Of a DNA stretch of 64,000 nucleotides, positions 1 through 12,424 are shown in pieces. The notes under the pieces were generated by a model that was given only the letters and a program-made list of their open reading frames with translations, searched no databases and was not told the origin of the DNA. Both the position numbers and the translations under genes were made by a program. The stretch's first letter is position 1. Each line of letters opens with the position of its first letter. Source of the DNA: Ophthalmolycus amberensis (taxonomy: Eukaryota; Chordata; Actinopteri; Perciformes; Zoarcidae); contig JAFEUB010000792.1 of NCBI GenBank assembly GCA_024529925.1, positions 620,001 to 684,000 of the forward strand, written 5' to 3'.

Positions 1-612
1 AGGGCTAAGCAGCACTTTGGAGGCTTTTACATACAGTTGCATAAAAAGCATGACCTGTAACTTGCGTATTCACTGCTCAAGAGCAAAGACACAATATTCA
101 TAATTAATATGGACCCACTCACAATGATTGCCTATTATTTTGCCTGACCATACAGTGTCATTAGAGATGTCGATTAGCAGCCTAGTGGAAAGCATCAAGT
201 TGTCTTTGTGGCACAACTATTCTGTTTTTTCATCACCCTCAGTCTCAACATAGCCACTTCATAAAGTGAGAAAAAGGCACACAAATGAAATAGTTGACAT
301 TCTAAGCACACACTCGGTAGGGGACTGAAATCCTCGATAGGTGAAATACAAAAGAGAAAAGACAGAAAAAAGGGATGCACGGCAGGGGGAGGGCTGAGGT
401 GGTTGTGCTTGCCTCTTTTCATCAAGAGAGACGAGACACTACTTCAAAGCTGATTTCTTTCAACCTCTGCGGTTACTGCTACTTTAGTATTCCTTTTGAG
501 GAAGACCCCGAGCAAGCATGGTTATAATTTTCTCTTTTGTCTACAAATGACTACTTTGGTCAAATTTCTAAGGTAGTTACATTATGTATAAGTGGGATAG
601 CTAGAGTTGCCT
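1..612. other. Non-coding, nothing recognised
   Basis: Ordinary intronic sequence. No repeat family, RNA gene or plausible exon is seen. Confidence 0.6.
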
Positions 613-964
613 TTAAAGGACCAGTGTGTTAGATTTAGTGGCATCTAGTGGTGAAGTTTCAAATTGCAGCCAACTGAATACCCCTCATTTTCCAAAGGTG
701 TCGGGGAACTACGGAGGCCTTCAGTAGCCCAGAAAGTACAAACCAAGCACTGTGCTCTATCGAGGACTGTAGAAACCTGGCGGCGCAACATGGCTATATG
801 ACTATGACTCTATGGAAGGGACCCACTCGCTATGTATATAGACGGCTCAAACAAGTTAATTATTAGTATTAAGTCATTATCCACTGATGAAAACATAGTT
901 ATGAATATAATATTCTGTCTCTACCAGTAAACCCTCTTGAATCCTGCACACTGTTCCTTATTAA
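613..964. mobile_element. MITE with 12-bp terminal inverted repeats and TTAA ends
   Basis: The left end is TTAA followed by AGGACCAGTGTG (617-628). The right end is CACACTGTTCCT (947-958), its reverse complement with one mismatch, followed by TATTAA. The interior (TTTAGTGGCATCTAGTGGTG, a CAACATGGC motif, and a run ending in GAATATAATATTCTGTCT) resembles a very common teleost interspersed repeat. There is no coding capacity. TTAA at the ends would fit a piggyBac-type target, but that classification is inferred. Confidence 0.7.
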
Positions 965-2740
965 GCAGCTATGAGAGAGTCTGTCTGTGTGGGTTTTTGG
1001 GGGGGTTTGCAAAAAGAGCTACATTTATCTTTTGTAATAATGTCTGTCATTGAGTCGGAGAGGAGAGCTGGTCAACAAAGCGTTGTTAAAATGCAAAACA
1101 AGATGCAAACCTCCTGAGAGTGTGCATATCCTTGAACATGTTTTTCTCTCTCACTTACACAGTCCACACACACACATAGCATTACAGGTGCTGGATATCA
1201 TACAGTCTAGCCTATTTCATGATGCATGAGGAATCAAATGACGGGCTGAACTGAATCCTGCATGAACACAATGGCTCAGAAGTAAAACAGCATAATCGGT
1301 TTAGGACAAATTATAAAAAATATATCGTAATCCGTTTTTCTTCCATGTAATTGATTTATTAATGGCCTGATTAAGCTATTATTGAATGTATCATCTTATC
1401 GAACTAAAAAAGGACGACATTATCCATAGAGCGTTATGATGTTGACCAACATCCCCTCGGGTAAAGATTACAAAAAGCTGGAAACACACAGGCTCTATAG
1501 TACAGCAAGCTGGCCAACTGAATCTTTTTTTTCTTTTTTGCTAAATTGAAAGTAAACGAAACCAATTTGACTGTGACCCTTTTTACAATGAACCTGTGGT
1601 TAGAAATCAAATAAACTGAATTCAAGTGTTTCAGTCGAGGAACCCGAACCTTTGTGACAGAATATAAGACTCGTTGTTTTTAACCACGACAAACATATTT
1701 TCAGCTGGATAGAGAGGATTCAAATGATCTAATGGGTATATGCTACAATCCCCCAAACTATGTCAACAATTATACAGTTTCACTGTCTTTGTGACATCCA
1801 GAGGTTAGGGTGTTTTGTTTTAAGGCTGCTCTATTGTCCGATATACAGCAGTTTTGGATTTGCAACAAGTAATAGGGACGTGGTGCTCGTGGCTTCGTGA
1901 CCTTTACTTTGCCAATCTCCACCACTTCTAAATATATCAAAATAAGGGGTGATAGTGGAAAACAGGTCAATGATGCCATATCGCCCAGTAATGAAGAGGT
2001 TCTGTGTTGTAAATTACAGCTTTATAAACAAATTATCTCTTGGCATGTTTCTCCATCAAAAATAAAAATAAACAATATTTTCAGATCTTGCTTTTTAAAT
2101 AAGAAAGGAAAATAATAAAGTAATAATTTTCACCAGCAGGACACAATGGAGAACAGCACACATGTATAGTTAATGACACAAATTCACTGGTGTCTGGGAC
2201 AGTGTGTATGAGTGTTACTCCTGAGCCATTACTATGAGGTGCAGTCACATAATGTATGCAGTGCAATATAATGAGGCAGCCTGTTCAGGCGTTGGCAGTC
2301 AACAATACACCAGACATGAAAAACATTAGACATGAAAAACACATTCTAAGTCACAGTGTACTAGACACAAAGAGTCTGAGTGGAAGAGGTTGTGACCCCA
2401 TCTTTATCCCCCCCACTGGTCTGCAGTTGAAAAGGGCAGGAAGTACTCCTCTTTCTAATATAACTCAAGTATTATAGGCCCCGTTATATTTGCAATTATT
2501 TCTGCAATATTACTTCTGTATGTTTGTAGTTCCTAGCTGACTATTCAGCAGTAGGTCTCAGAGAAAAAATATTTTTCTGCTCTGAAGAGAAAGGGCAACA
2601 CAAGACTGCACATTTGTACTCCTATCAACACAATCCACTTCTGTGGCAGTTTAGCCCCAGGAGTAAAAGATAAATGTGGCTTTTGGCATATATATTTATC
2701 CAAATACAAAAAAAAAAAAAAACCTAACACAGCAGTTTGG
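965..2740. other. Non-coding, nothing recognised
   Basis: AT-rich intronic sequence with a poly-A run at about 2708-2722. Short open frames lack any recognisable protein features. Confidence 0.55.
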
Positions 2741-3210
2741 TAGCTCTCTTAAAATAGCAGTATTGTTTTCCCTCACTACTTGGGAAGTTTTGTGTAGACA
2801 CATATAACCAGCTGGTCTGGGTATACGCTTAGAAATAAGGGCTCTTCCTGAAGGGCTGAGGTACAACCAAGAACCATTTGCTTCTGAAGTACACTGCTTT
2901 GATTTTCTTTTCAGGGTTCTTTGTAAGACTAATGGTTTCATTACGAACCATTTTCATTCAAAGAACCCCTTTTGGAAGATAGAGATCATCAAGGATTATT
3001 GAAAGCATTAGTTTATAGATCCTCCCCGTCGACACAGCCCCAAAAATGATGATTGTGAAGTGTGATTGTTGTGGGTTGCCCTGGCCCATTAGGAGTATCA
3101 TAAGGAAACCTGGGTGTGTTCTCGATGAAAGTATAACCTCTTATGCTGGGTTCTAGTTAGAATCCCCTGAAAGGGCTGCAGGTGGAACTAAAAAGGGTTA
3201 TCCGATAAGA
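2741..3210. repeat. Possible GGTTCT/AGAACC-type interspersed repeat
   Basis: Several scattered copies of GGTTCTTT and AGAACC(A/C) occur in both orientations (for example near 2870, 2915, 2945, 2965 and 3150). This pattern resembles a fish repeat built from paired 'ggttct...agaacc' motifs. The copy is degraded and its edges cannot be fixed. Confidence 0.35.
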
Positions 3211-4227
3211 ACAAGACAAAGAAAGATATATGGTTGTAGTCAACACATGTATTTCTAAAACTTTCTTATGATAATTGATAAAGGGAAAGAAAGTGAATAA
3301 GGAGTGGGAGAGAGAGAGGACTTTTCTTGAATTATTGTTGAATTATGCATACACTGTTGAAACTGTGGGGAAAAGAGTAAAAAGAAAGGAAGAGGTGCAG
3401 CATGTTAACTCGGTGTGTAAGCTACTATTCATTCTTGCTCATCGATAGTTACAACAACTTTGCTGTTAACTGAAGTCTTGAGTCAGCAATGACCTTGCTT
3501 CACCCTCATTAATCCAAAGCCAACTCAGCCCAAAAATCCAAAGCTGTTACAGAGGTAACAGGCGCACTGTACATTTTAAGACAGACGTGCATGAATGCAA
3601 ACAAACAAGCACAGATGTAGTATGCTTATTGAGCAAGAAGCCTTTAACAACATTTAAAGGGAGAATGACCCTGCCTGATTCCTGTATTTTTAGCTGTGTT
3701 CCGGACATTTCTGGGGAAATATGGCAAGACGAAACACCAAGCCGCAACTTAAACCCTACTCATTCTGCTTTTAAAAGCAATACTCTTAAGTTTTTCAGAA
3801 ATTCAGCGTCTTGCATCCTAAATATGGAGTGCCATAAACTTGTTTTTCTGGCTGTTAAAAGCTCATCTTTAACAAACTTTCATACTGATATTTTAAAGCT
3901 CTCTTATCCAACATTTATATCAAATTTGACTACTGAAACAAGCATTTTACAATTTAGTGTTGAAACAAACAATCCATAAATGTGGTCTGGTTTGCAGGTT
4001 TATAAAGACAGAAGCTGAGGGCTTGTGAACAAAAACAATAAAAGATTAAAAAAATTCTATTTGAATTGATGGAAGAAAAAAAAAAGCCGTTCCGTGGATG
4101 AAAGGATTTTAGATAGTTCCCCCAAGCCCAGAACCGAGGCCAGACGCAGATATATAAACACACAAACATAAACACACAGAATGCAAGCACACATATTGTA
4201 TGTATAATATCAATACATGCACAAGTG
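3211..4227. other. Non-coding, nothing recognised
   Basis: Intronic sequence with low-complexity A-rich patches near 4030-4085. A 130-codon open frame at 3587-3979 shows no domain, signal or family resemblance. Confidence 0.5.

Positions 4228-4256
<29 letters not shown>
4228..4256. repeat. (CA)n microsatellite
   Basis: About 14 perfect CA units. A further CA-rich patch lies at about 4285-4312. Confidence 0.95.
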
Positions 4257-4260
<4 letters not shown>

Positions 4261-6354
4261 GTTCTCCCTCTGTGTCTCTCCAAGCAAACACATACATACA
4301 CACACGCACACATGGACTGTGTGTAGTTTCACTTCAAGGTGACCTATCCGCTGTATATGTATGAGGTCAGAGGTATAGAGGCAAAGGAGGGGGTGGGAAA
4401 GGGAGGAATATGAGACAGGAAGGATCGTGTCCACACACCTGGGTAAAAACTGACAGTCAAGGCTTTAGGATAATGCTCTGTTGTCAAAGTGTTGGACGCC
4501 AGTTGCACCGAGTCTCTTTTAAGTGTGTCTGTGGTGCATTAAGTATCTGTCAGAACAGCTTTAGCGTTAATCAGCTAGCCCAGAGAAGAAACAATCACAC
4601 GTAATCTCAAGCTCTAAACCCTGCTGACCTTCTCTTCAATGCACTGATAAACCCCCCTTCAAACCGAAGTAATTTTTAAGACACACTCAGGCCCAAGCTC
4701 CGGCGCCAGTAATTTTTTCCACCCCGCTCTCCCTCCCCTGTAGTCCATCTGATTGGCTCCCCCCACAGCAGCACCCATGTCTCTCCACCTGGGAGTACAT
4801 CGACTCAGCATGTCAACTTGACCTCAACGAGGATGAATTTCAGACAATGTGTGTGGGGAGAGGGGCTGTTTTACCCCATCAATCTGGAACTAGGAGAGCA
4901 GAGCAGAGGAAGAGATTAGAAGGGAAGAAATATGAGAAGGGCAGAATACACAAGTTTCATTCATCATCTTAGCAGTGTTGAGAGTCTACAAATTGCAAGA
5001 TCTGTGCAGTGTTATCATTGAGCCAACTTCATTTATTAAGACTGTGCGCAGATCAATACGGCAGACATATACACTCTGTACTGTTGACAAGATAATCTCA
5101 TCATTATGAATTTGGCTTGGGTCGTCAGTAACATGAGCAATTGCATCGCTTATCTGAGATGACAAGACCAGAGAGAAAGAAAGGGAATCCGAAAATGGGA
5201 GAGAGTCAGAGCAAGAGCAGGAGGAAGCAAGGAAGAAAGCGAGCGAGCCCTAGCTCTCTTTATTTTTTACTAAACAATGCTCAGAGCGATAGATAATGAA
5301 ATACAGTATTTCAGTACCAAAGAGAGGAAAAATCAATAAGGAACGGAGCAAACCAGCAATTGATCTGAATGCTAAAGGCCCCAAAAAGATTTCTCCTCTA
5401 AGACATAAACCCAGCGAGGGGCCAATTGAGTACAACAGAAAAAGATACAATCGGCCAAATATACCAATTTCATTATGCCATCAGCACTCTGAAGAGCAGA
5501 CAAAGTCAAACGTTTGATGACAAATGTTGTGTGCCCGCCACTTAGTGGGCCTTTTGTTTAGGCAATAACATCGGAGAGTGCCGACTCCGTTGCCACAAAC
5601 ACATAACAGCCACTGCAGAACACAGTGGCTGTCAATTCCCCTCAGACACACACAGGGCTTTAGACATGGGAGTCCGATTTCAAACTGCGCTACAGATAGA
5701 AGCAGGAACAGTGGAGACAGTGGGATCTCTCCTATTAGAGTGGCGGATCTTCTCACACACAAACACACAAAGATACACTGGCAGGATTACATTGTTTGGG
5801 ATGGCAAAGCAAACCGTTGCTTCCGGATTAGGCGACTGCAATGTATGGGGAAAGAGAAGCCCGTTTAACAGCGGCTTTGTTTTGACATGTAGTTAGGTGA
5901 AATGAGAGAAAATTTGATGGTTTTCATGGTATATCCCTCCAATCAATTAATCACATTACTGACGAAGCTGAAGAAGTGCTGAACTGTAGAAGGCAAGGAC
6001 AAGGAGAGAGAGAGAGAGACTCGGGGAGAAAGGGAGAAATCATTTCTCTTATACTAATGAGATGGAAGGTGAGAACAGATTCACATAACTCATTCTTTGA
6101 GCAGCGTGTTTCTACCGCACATGCCTAGGGGGCACAGTGAAGGAAGATGTGGCGGAAATAAAAGCTCTCGCAGGTTGGACTGGCGCCAAGACACAGCAGA
6201 GCGAGTTCCAGTTTGTTTGACTTTGAAAGTGTTTGATATACAGCAAGGAGACCCAGCTGCTGGCGCTTCAAAGAATACATCGCCGTGCCATGTACGCCAA
6301 TGTGGCCCTCTGTGTGCTGCGCATCGCAGTGCACATTACTGTGAGGTCACTCCT
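4257..6354. other. Non-coding, nothing recognised
   Basis: Intronic sequence with short GA-rich patches near 5170-5250 and 6000-6030. No recognised repeat family or exon. Confidence 0.5.
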
Positions 6355-6370
6355 ACACACACACACACAC

Positions 6371-6441
<71 letters not shown>
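6355..6441. repeat. Compound (AC)n-(AT)n microsatellite
   Basis: About 8 AC units (6355-6371) are followed, after a 3-base break, by about 33 uninterrupted AT units (6375-6440). The AT tract is the longest perfect dinucleotide run in the window and a likely site of length polymorphism. Confidence 0.95.
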
Positions 6442-6442
<1 letters not shown>

Positions 6443-9400
6443 CCCCATCTATTGCTGCAGCTCCGGCACCCTGCAGCTCAAAACCTTAAGTCTAAAAGAC
6501 CCCAGGAGGGATCTAACAGCCCTCAGGGGGCAGGCGGACCCCACAGGGAAGCCCATTCCAATCTGAGAGAACCAGCGAGACCGGTGCTTCAGAGCACAGC
6601 TGGAGCACAGGTGCGTGTGTGTGCGCGTGCACGTACATGAGCGCGCGCACAGACATGGCAGCTGAATCTTAGATTCCTCCACTGTGAAGGTTATGTTTTG
6701 TTCTCTTGTTTTTGTGACCTCTGTTGATGCTAGGTTGGCTCCTTGTGCCTGAGTTGTTTGATGAGCACAATGCCAGCAGCACCAAGGTAAATGCTCCAAA
6801 ATCTACCGGGGGCATGCACAGAATTTTTGGCGCAATCGTGTTTTCCCTCTACAAAAATGCTGTGTGTATTGGAGGAATTTATATGAAAGAGAAAACAATA
6901 AAAGGATTGGGTATGCAATGCACAGATTCACCTAACGTAGGCGTGCACTTGAAATGCAACAGAAATATGGGCAACTAGCAGCATCAGCGGGGTCACGAAA
7001 ACAAGAAACACTGTCACACAAACAGACACAAATGACTGGCAAAGTACACAAGTCAGGCTCCAGAGAGCCGTGTTAGAACACAATAGAAAAGTAATTACTA
7101 AGTCTGATAGGACTTGATCTGAAACCACTTTAAATGCCAGTCCGGCTATGGAAGCTAAAGTACGCCTAACAATGGCACTTGCTACTCAACTAAATGACAT
7201 GACAGCATGACATGATATTTTGAAGCTCTGGTGCCAGTAAATTATTGCAAGTTGTAATCATCCACTTCCTAGCGATCACAAACAGACTCATGCACACACA
7301 AACGCACAATAACTCGAGAGCGAAGGTCCAATGACAATATAGTATTGTGCCCGTGTCATCTCCAATAGGCTGCTTCTTATTGAATGACGCAAATTGGTTT
7401 AATGTGTCCGGCCAATCTGGATAGTATCACAGAGGTCCACTTCTCATATCCTGTCTCTTTTACTACACTTGAAAAAAAAATAAAAAATATCGCTTTGTTT
7501 CCCTGCATTGCCAGATCGGGAAGTCTGTTAAAATAATGAAATTATGCCACAGAGATAAGTGCTGTTTCCAAATGAACAGCTGGCTGAAAGGACCTCTAGT
7601 AGCTGGGCAATAAGACTATTGTAATGTATACATACATGATTGTCTTCAGTTTATCAATCTATTTATTTATCTTATATTTTGACCTTATTGAATTTATTTA
7701 TAAGTTAAAGGGGGAACTTGTGTTTAGTGGTGGGCATAGTCATGATTATATATATATATTTAAATATTTAGCAGGGTTAGTAGGATTTTTGAGAACCTGC
7801 TATAAATAAAACATTCACTTGCACAGCTGCCCCCGATCTCAAACACATTTCCCCGGTACTCGTATGTTTCTGCAAATGAACTATTACTTGTGTAAATCTT
7901 TGAAGAATTTCCAGCCTGGCTCCGTTTAATGTTTTTCATGGAAACGGTGACCAAAGAAAACATTAAAAGTGAGGTTAAAGATTACATATTAACATATCAG
8001 TGGGTTTTATTCCTACCAGAGAAGATTTCTACCGTTTTTCTTGAAAATGTCAATGTTAAGAGAGGAGAATGGTCTCCTTGACATTAGTACAGTCATCCCC
8101 ACTTTCTCTCATGCATCATCAAAGTGCAAACAGACCCTGGAAAAGTACATGAATACTCAAATGCTGCTCATATTAGAAAGTAGATAGCTTCTGTTTCCCA
8201 CTTACCCCGTGTACTGCCCCCCCCCATGTTCACAAATGTGGAGCGAGAGACCTCTGATGTTTATCGTGACATCTTCCGCTTCCCTCTGATTTGTTAAATG
8301 TTATGATTTATTAATGAAGGAGGATGCAAATATAGCTGCTGTGTTGTGCAAACAAGCCCCTCTGCAAACTCAAATAGCGCTAATAGCAGCTAATAAAGGA
8401 AACATTCATTGACAAAATGTCTATATTTTGGTTGAACAGGGGTCACTTAATTTACTGTTCACCCCCAGTGCAACATTCTGTGGTCTGACTGCGCCTCCTC
8501 TCAGTGGTTTCTATCACACGAGCTTGCGGGAGACAAATAATGAAACTGCCTATTAATAATTCAGAATTTCAGCATGTAGTGTTATGTACAGTAGCAACAG
8601 ATTTATTTGTGGAAATTTGAAGATACACCCTAAGGCAAGTTGATAATTCAAATTTTTTTATGTACTGGCATGCTCAACTAAAACAAATCTGGCCTCGTGG
8701 CTCAGGAGAGCTCAACTGGGGGACAAAAGTACACAAATTACTCATGGCTACTTGAACTGTCTCTCATTCCTATAAATGACTGTTGAGACTGATTTTGCTG
8801 AGCTGCTCAATCCTGTGAGCAAGCGGGCTTCAGTGCATACAGGTTTACCAAACTTATTCGATAGAAAGCTCCAGAGGAAAGCAGTTATCTAAAGATGAAG
8901 GGAGAGGGAGAGAAATGAAATAAAGAGCGCTTTCCTATTCATTGCCTCAGTGGCCACTGAAGTGTGGGAGCAATTTCAATACAATATACAGCAGAGGCTT
9001 TGATAAGACTTGTCAGTGGAATCCTTAAAAACAACCCAAGCCCGGTTACGTGTGTGCGTGAGTGTGTGTCTTGGAGGAAGGGTGTTTCAAGGTTCGGACA
9101 AATGCAAGATTGTCCCGCTCATAAAAGAGAGGGGCTCTGTCACTGAGCCTGCCAGCTAAAGGCTTAAATCACATGCCTGGAATACACAATGACGTTACAC
9201 CCACACACACACACATACAATCTCCCTAAATTATGCAGAGTATGACCATTCCTGGAAGCACCCATTTTCAACATCTGCTCCAGCTACATTGTTGGCATGC
9301 ACATGCTCAACCTAAACAGATCAAAAGGAGTGAACATTTTATCTCTCAGATTGTATACGCACCACTTAAATCATCAAGGTCATGCCTTAAAGTCACTCAA

Positions 9401-12400
9401 TATGATATGGCATATATTTTCAGAACGCCATCAAAGACCTTGGTTTGTTATCAATTGTTACAAGACAAATCCGCCTTGCTTTTCTAGTTCATATGCAGAA
9501 ATGTGTGCGCATTCTACATATCAAGGATTTACGTGTGCTTCAGTGATTGTCATTAAAAATCTTTCTAATGAAATAGTATCATGCAGGCAAATCCAGAAAA
9601 GTAATCTATATTCCACGTATTCCTGTCTGACATTTTTCATTCGAGCAGCAGCAGCCTCCCTACCAAGTGACAATGTCAAGTCAGCAGAGACGAGAGCCCC
9701 CTTTCTCCTTGACACCCTCATCTCAATGCCTCCCAACACAAGGCAGAATGCCGCCACCTAAAGGCAGCTTTTATAGCCTTTCCCCCTTTGTCTCTGTACC
9801 ACCTGCACCTTATTAACACGGATGGTCTCCCACCGAGACAGGATTCGGTTTAATTAGAGTTTCGTGGTGATTCAAATTACCACACTCAAAACTTATCAAA
9901 ACAAATCAATATGATAAATTATGGGCCATTTAAAAGTAATGACACAGGAGTCTGTGCATGTTTGGTAACAATGAGGGCAGCAGTCTTGAAAAAAGGTGGG
10001 AAAGAAAGCGACAGAGAAACTTATGAACCAGTCGGTGGGCTACAGCCTGGCACAGCTGCTGGAGCTAAACACAATGTGGGACAAAATCCTAAAAGGTATT
10101 CAAGACAGAGTGGGCGCAGGCTCGCTCTTTGGAGCAATTTACTGAAATCCCTTCTTCCTGAGCATTGAGGAATTTTGCAGCAGATTGGTTTTAACCTTGA
10201 TTCCACACTAAGTAATTCCCTTAGCCAACGCCTTAAGCGGAATTAGGCATCATTACGTATCATCCATCCCCTTATCCCAGGAACTCTCTTAAGAGATGAA
10301 ATGAAGCTCACCACCGGGCCGGGTGCTAGCACGGTGGTGACAATGATAAGGCCAGCAGAGCTCTGCTGATATGTTCATATCATTCCCCTCTCCCAGCTCG
10401 AGACCAAGCCCAGACTGTCCACCAGTGCACCACTATAAAACATCATTAGAGGCCAGCAGCAGTGTGCAGAGAGTCTGGGAGTTGCTGGCAGCTACAGTAG
10501 CCCCACTAGATGCAGATGAAGACAGCAGCGCTAAGGTGCCCTTGTGAGACTGACTGGGCGGGCGATATGCTCTCCCTCTTCATCCATCCCTTTATTTATT
10601 TTTCCTATTCAGCCTCTCCTCCTCGTGGCAACTGTAGTGACAGATGGGCTGAGAGGCCTTGGGATCGATGGATGGGGAATTCTGTCTTTGTTTCCTGACA
10701 TTTTTCCCATAGCCACTCTCCTCTGACTCAGGTTACTTACTGTCGACACGAACAGAGAGAGGAGGCAAAAGCATGGGAGGGGGGGGGGGTAGGAAAGTGA
10801 TATGCCTCTGTTCAGATTCTGAGGAAACTTAATGCCTCAGGCCATCTCCCTCTACACAGGTTTCTGTTGAATAATACAATAGAGCACCCTGCACGCCAAG
10901 GGGTCCCTCTGTAAACAAGACACTAAGGGATGTGTTGTTGCTGCTCTTGCTTGTTTTCCCTTTGACAGTCTGACGGGCGGGTGAGAAAAGTAGGTGCACA
11001 AAATGGCTGTGCAACACCCTCACACAGCATCAGGCATCATCACTGCATTAGCAGGGAAACAGCCTGCAGAATAGGCCAGCAATTAAATTGTCCCTCTGAT
11101 TAGGAAGCCTTAACGGTCTTTTCTTTCACCCTTGCCCTTTGCAACTGGCTCATAATAATAGAAGCATGGCTGAGACCGTGAGTGGGAACAACAGACAGTG
11201 GCCTTCCTCCCTGGTGGGAACACGTCACATCTGATCACAGTCATCGTCACATCCACGTCCAGCGCAAAGAGTGGGATCGAGATCACAGCAGAGAGCCTAA
11301 TGGAGAGACTGATAGTTACGGTCCATTGGGATGTAACGGAAAGGAATGTCATTCTCCAATTGTGCCGAATAGTTAAAGGCCATATGCAGAACCTAATGAT
11401 AATTAAAAAACGTACTGTTTCATATTTTTAGCAAATATAGTTGGAACATATATTTTTACATGTGAACAATAGGTAAACATCAGCTGCCCATTATCCCTCG
11501 TGTAACATACCACTGTCTTAAGCAGGCCTTAATCCTTGTCTGACACGACAGACTTTTAATGGGCTTAAAGCTAAAGACACAGAAGTTATCACGTTCGAGG
11601 CTTAGACAGCCAAGTACTCCACACAAAGACACGTAAAGTAGCTTTGAAAATAGGTACAATCTGCTAATCTCTGGGATTAAAAAAAAAATCGTCAGAATTA
11701 ACTAGGAGCTCTAGACTTCGATGGTGAAATGAGTTTGAATGGTGGCTTCATACAGTAAACACGCATCTGTCACTGTTTGTGTTTATACTGGATATATATA
11801 CACGAGTATGCCAGCAGGTCGTACTGCCGTTTCTATGAGGTCAACAAAATATACCACATAGTTATGTAGCTATAAATGCTGTGAAACATTGCATTGGATA
11901 ACTGTTGTGCAAATCTATCTGAATATGGTATTAGTTCCTATCACATTAACATTAAATATAATTCATACATATAATTATGTGGGCTTTTTAATGTAGTTCA
12001 AAATGGAATTGGTCCGAAAAAACAACTTGTACCTGATTATAACTAAGCCGCAGGCTAAACTCTTTGTTCCTCAAGACTGAAACGACAGTGATTGAGCGAT
12101 TAATGAAAAATTTCTACATGAAAACGGATTTCAAAAGCCTGCCGTGACATATTTCAAGCACAACTGATTTGTGTCGATGTCACTGGCTCTGTTCTATGAG
12201 AGCACCAAAATGACGGTTTAATCCTTCTAATGCTCACCCCTCCCTCCCTTCTTTTCCCTCTATGCTCTTGGGCCTCTCTGCCTCTGCCTGTCCTTATCTT
12301 CTTTTTCTTTCATTTTACAAAACAGGGGTCAAATGTTGACATAGAAAATGGGAGCTTTCTGAGGGTTGTGATGTGGAAATGGTGGCATAACGGTGAAGGA

Positions 12401-12412
12401 GAGGAGTGCAAT
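6442..12412. other. Non-coding intronic sequence adjoining exon 1
   Basis: No exon or repeat family is recognised. It contains an 11-base G run (10779-10789), an AT-rich patch near 7745-7770, and a TAAT-rich block at about 8280-8420 that could be regulatory. The longest open frames (154 codons at 9297-9761) have no protein-like features. Confidence 0.5.
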
Positions 12413-12415
12413 TTA

Positions 12416-12424
12416 TCTTACCTG
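12416..12424 (-). other. pcdh17: Splice donor of pcdh17 exon 1
   Basis: On the minus strand the exon ends MSIIQ with CAG, followed directly by GTAAGA and an in-frame TAA two codons later. The cut lies between 12422 and 12421, in phase 0 after codon 832. Human PCDH17 changes exon at the same glutamine, as I remember it. The open frame past this point is intron read-through. Confidence 0.9.

Larger units (their letters stand above)
1..12421 (-). other. pcdh17: Start of pcdh17 intron 1 (non-coding)
   Basis: The sequence beyond the exon 1 donor contains no frame resembling the next PCDH17 exon, which should encode an acidic Asp/Ser/Gln-rich stretch and a conserved SVREALKMK-like motif. The whole interval is therefore read as intron 1, more than 12.4 kb long. 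It contains the repeats and microsatellites listed separately. A missed small exon cannot be ruled out by eye. Confidence 0.65.

Noticed and set aside
3587..3979. 130-codon plus-strand frame
   Set aside because: No recognisable family and no supporting context within the intron.
3954..4434. Cys/Val-rich frames on the minus strand
   Set aside because: They are translations of (CA)n repeats.
9297..9761. 154-codon plus-strand frame
   Set aside because: No domain, no biased composition typical of proteins, no splice context or promoter. A frame this long is not surprising in 64 kb.
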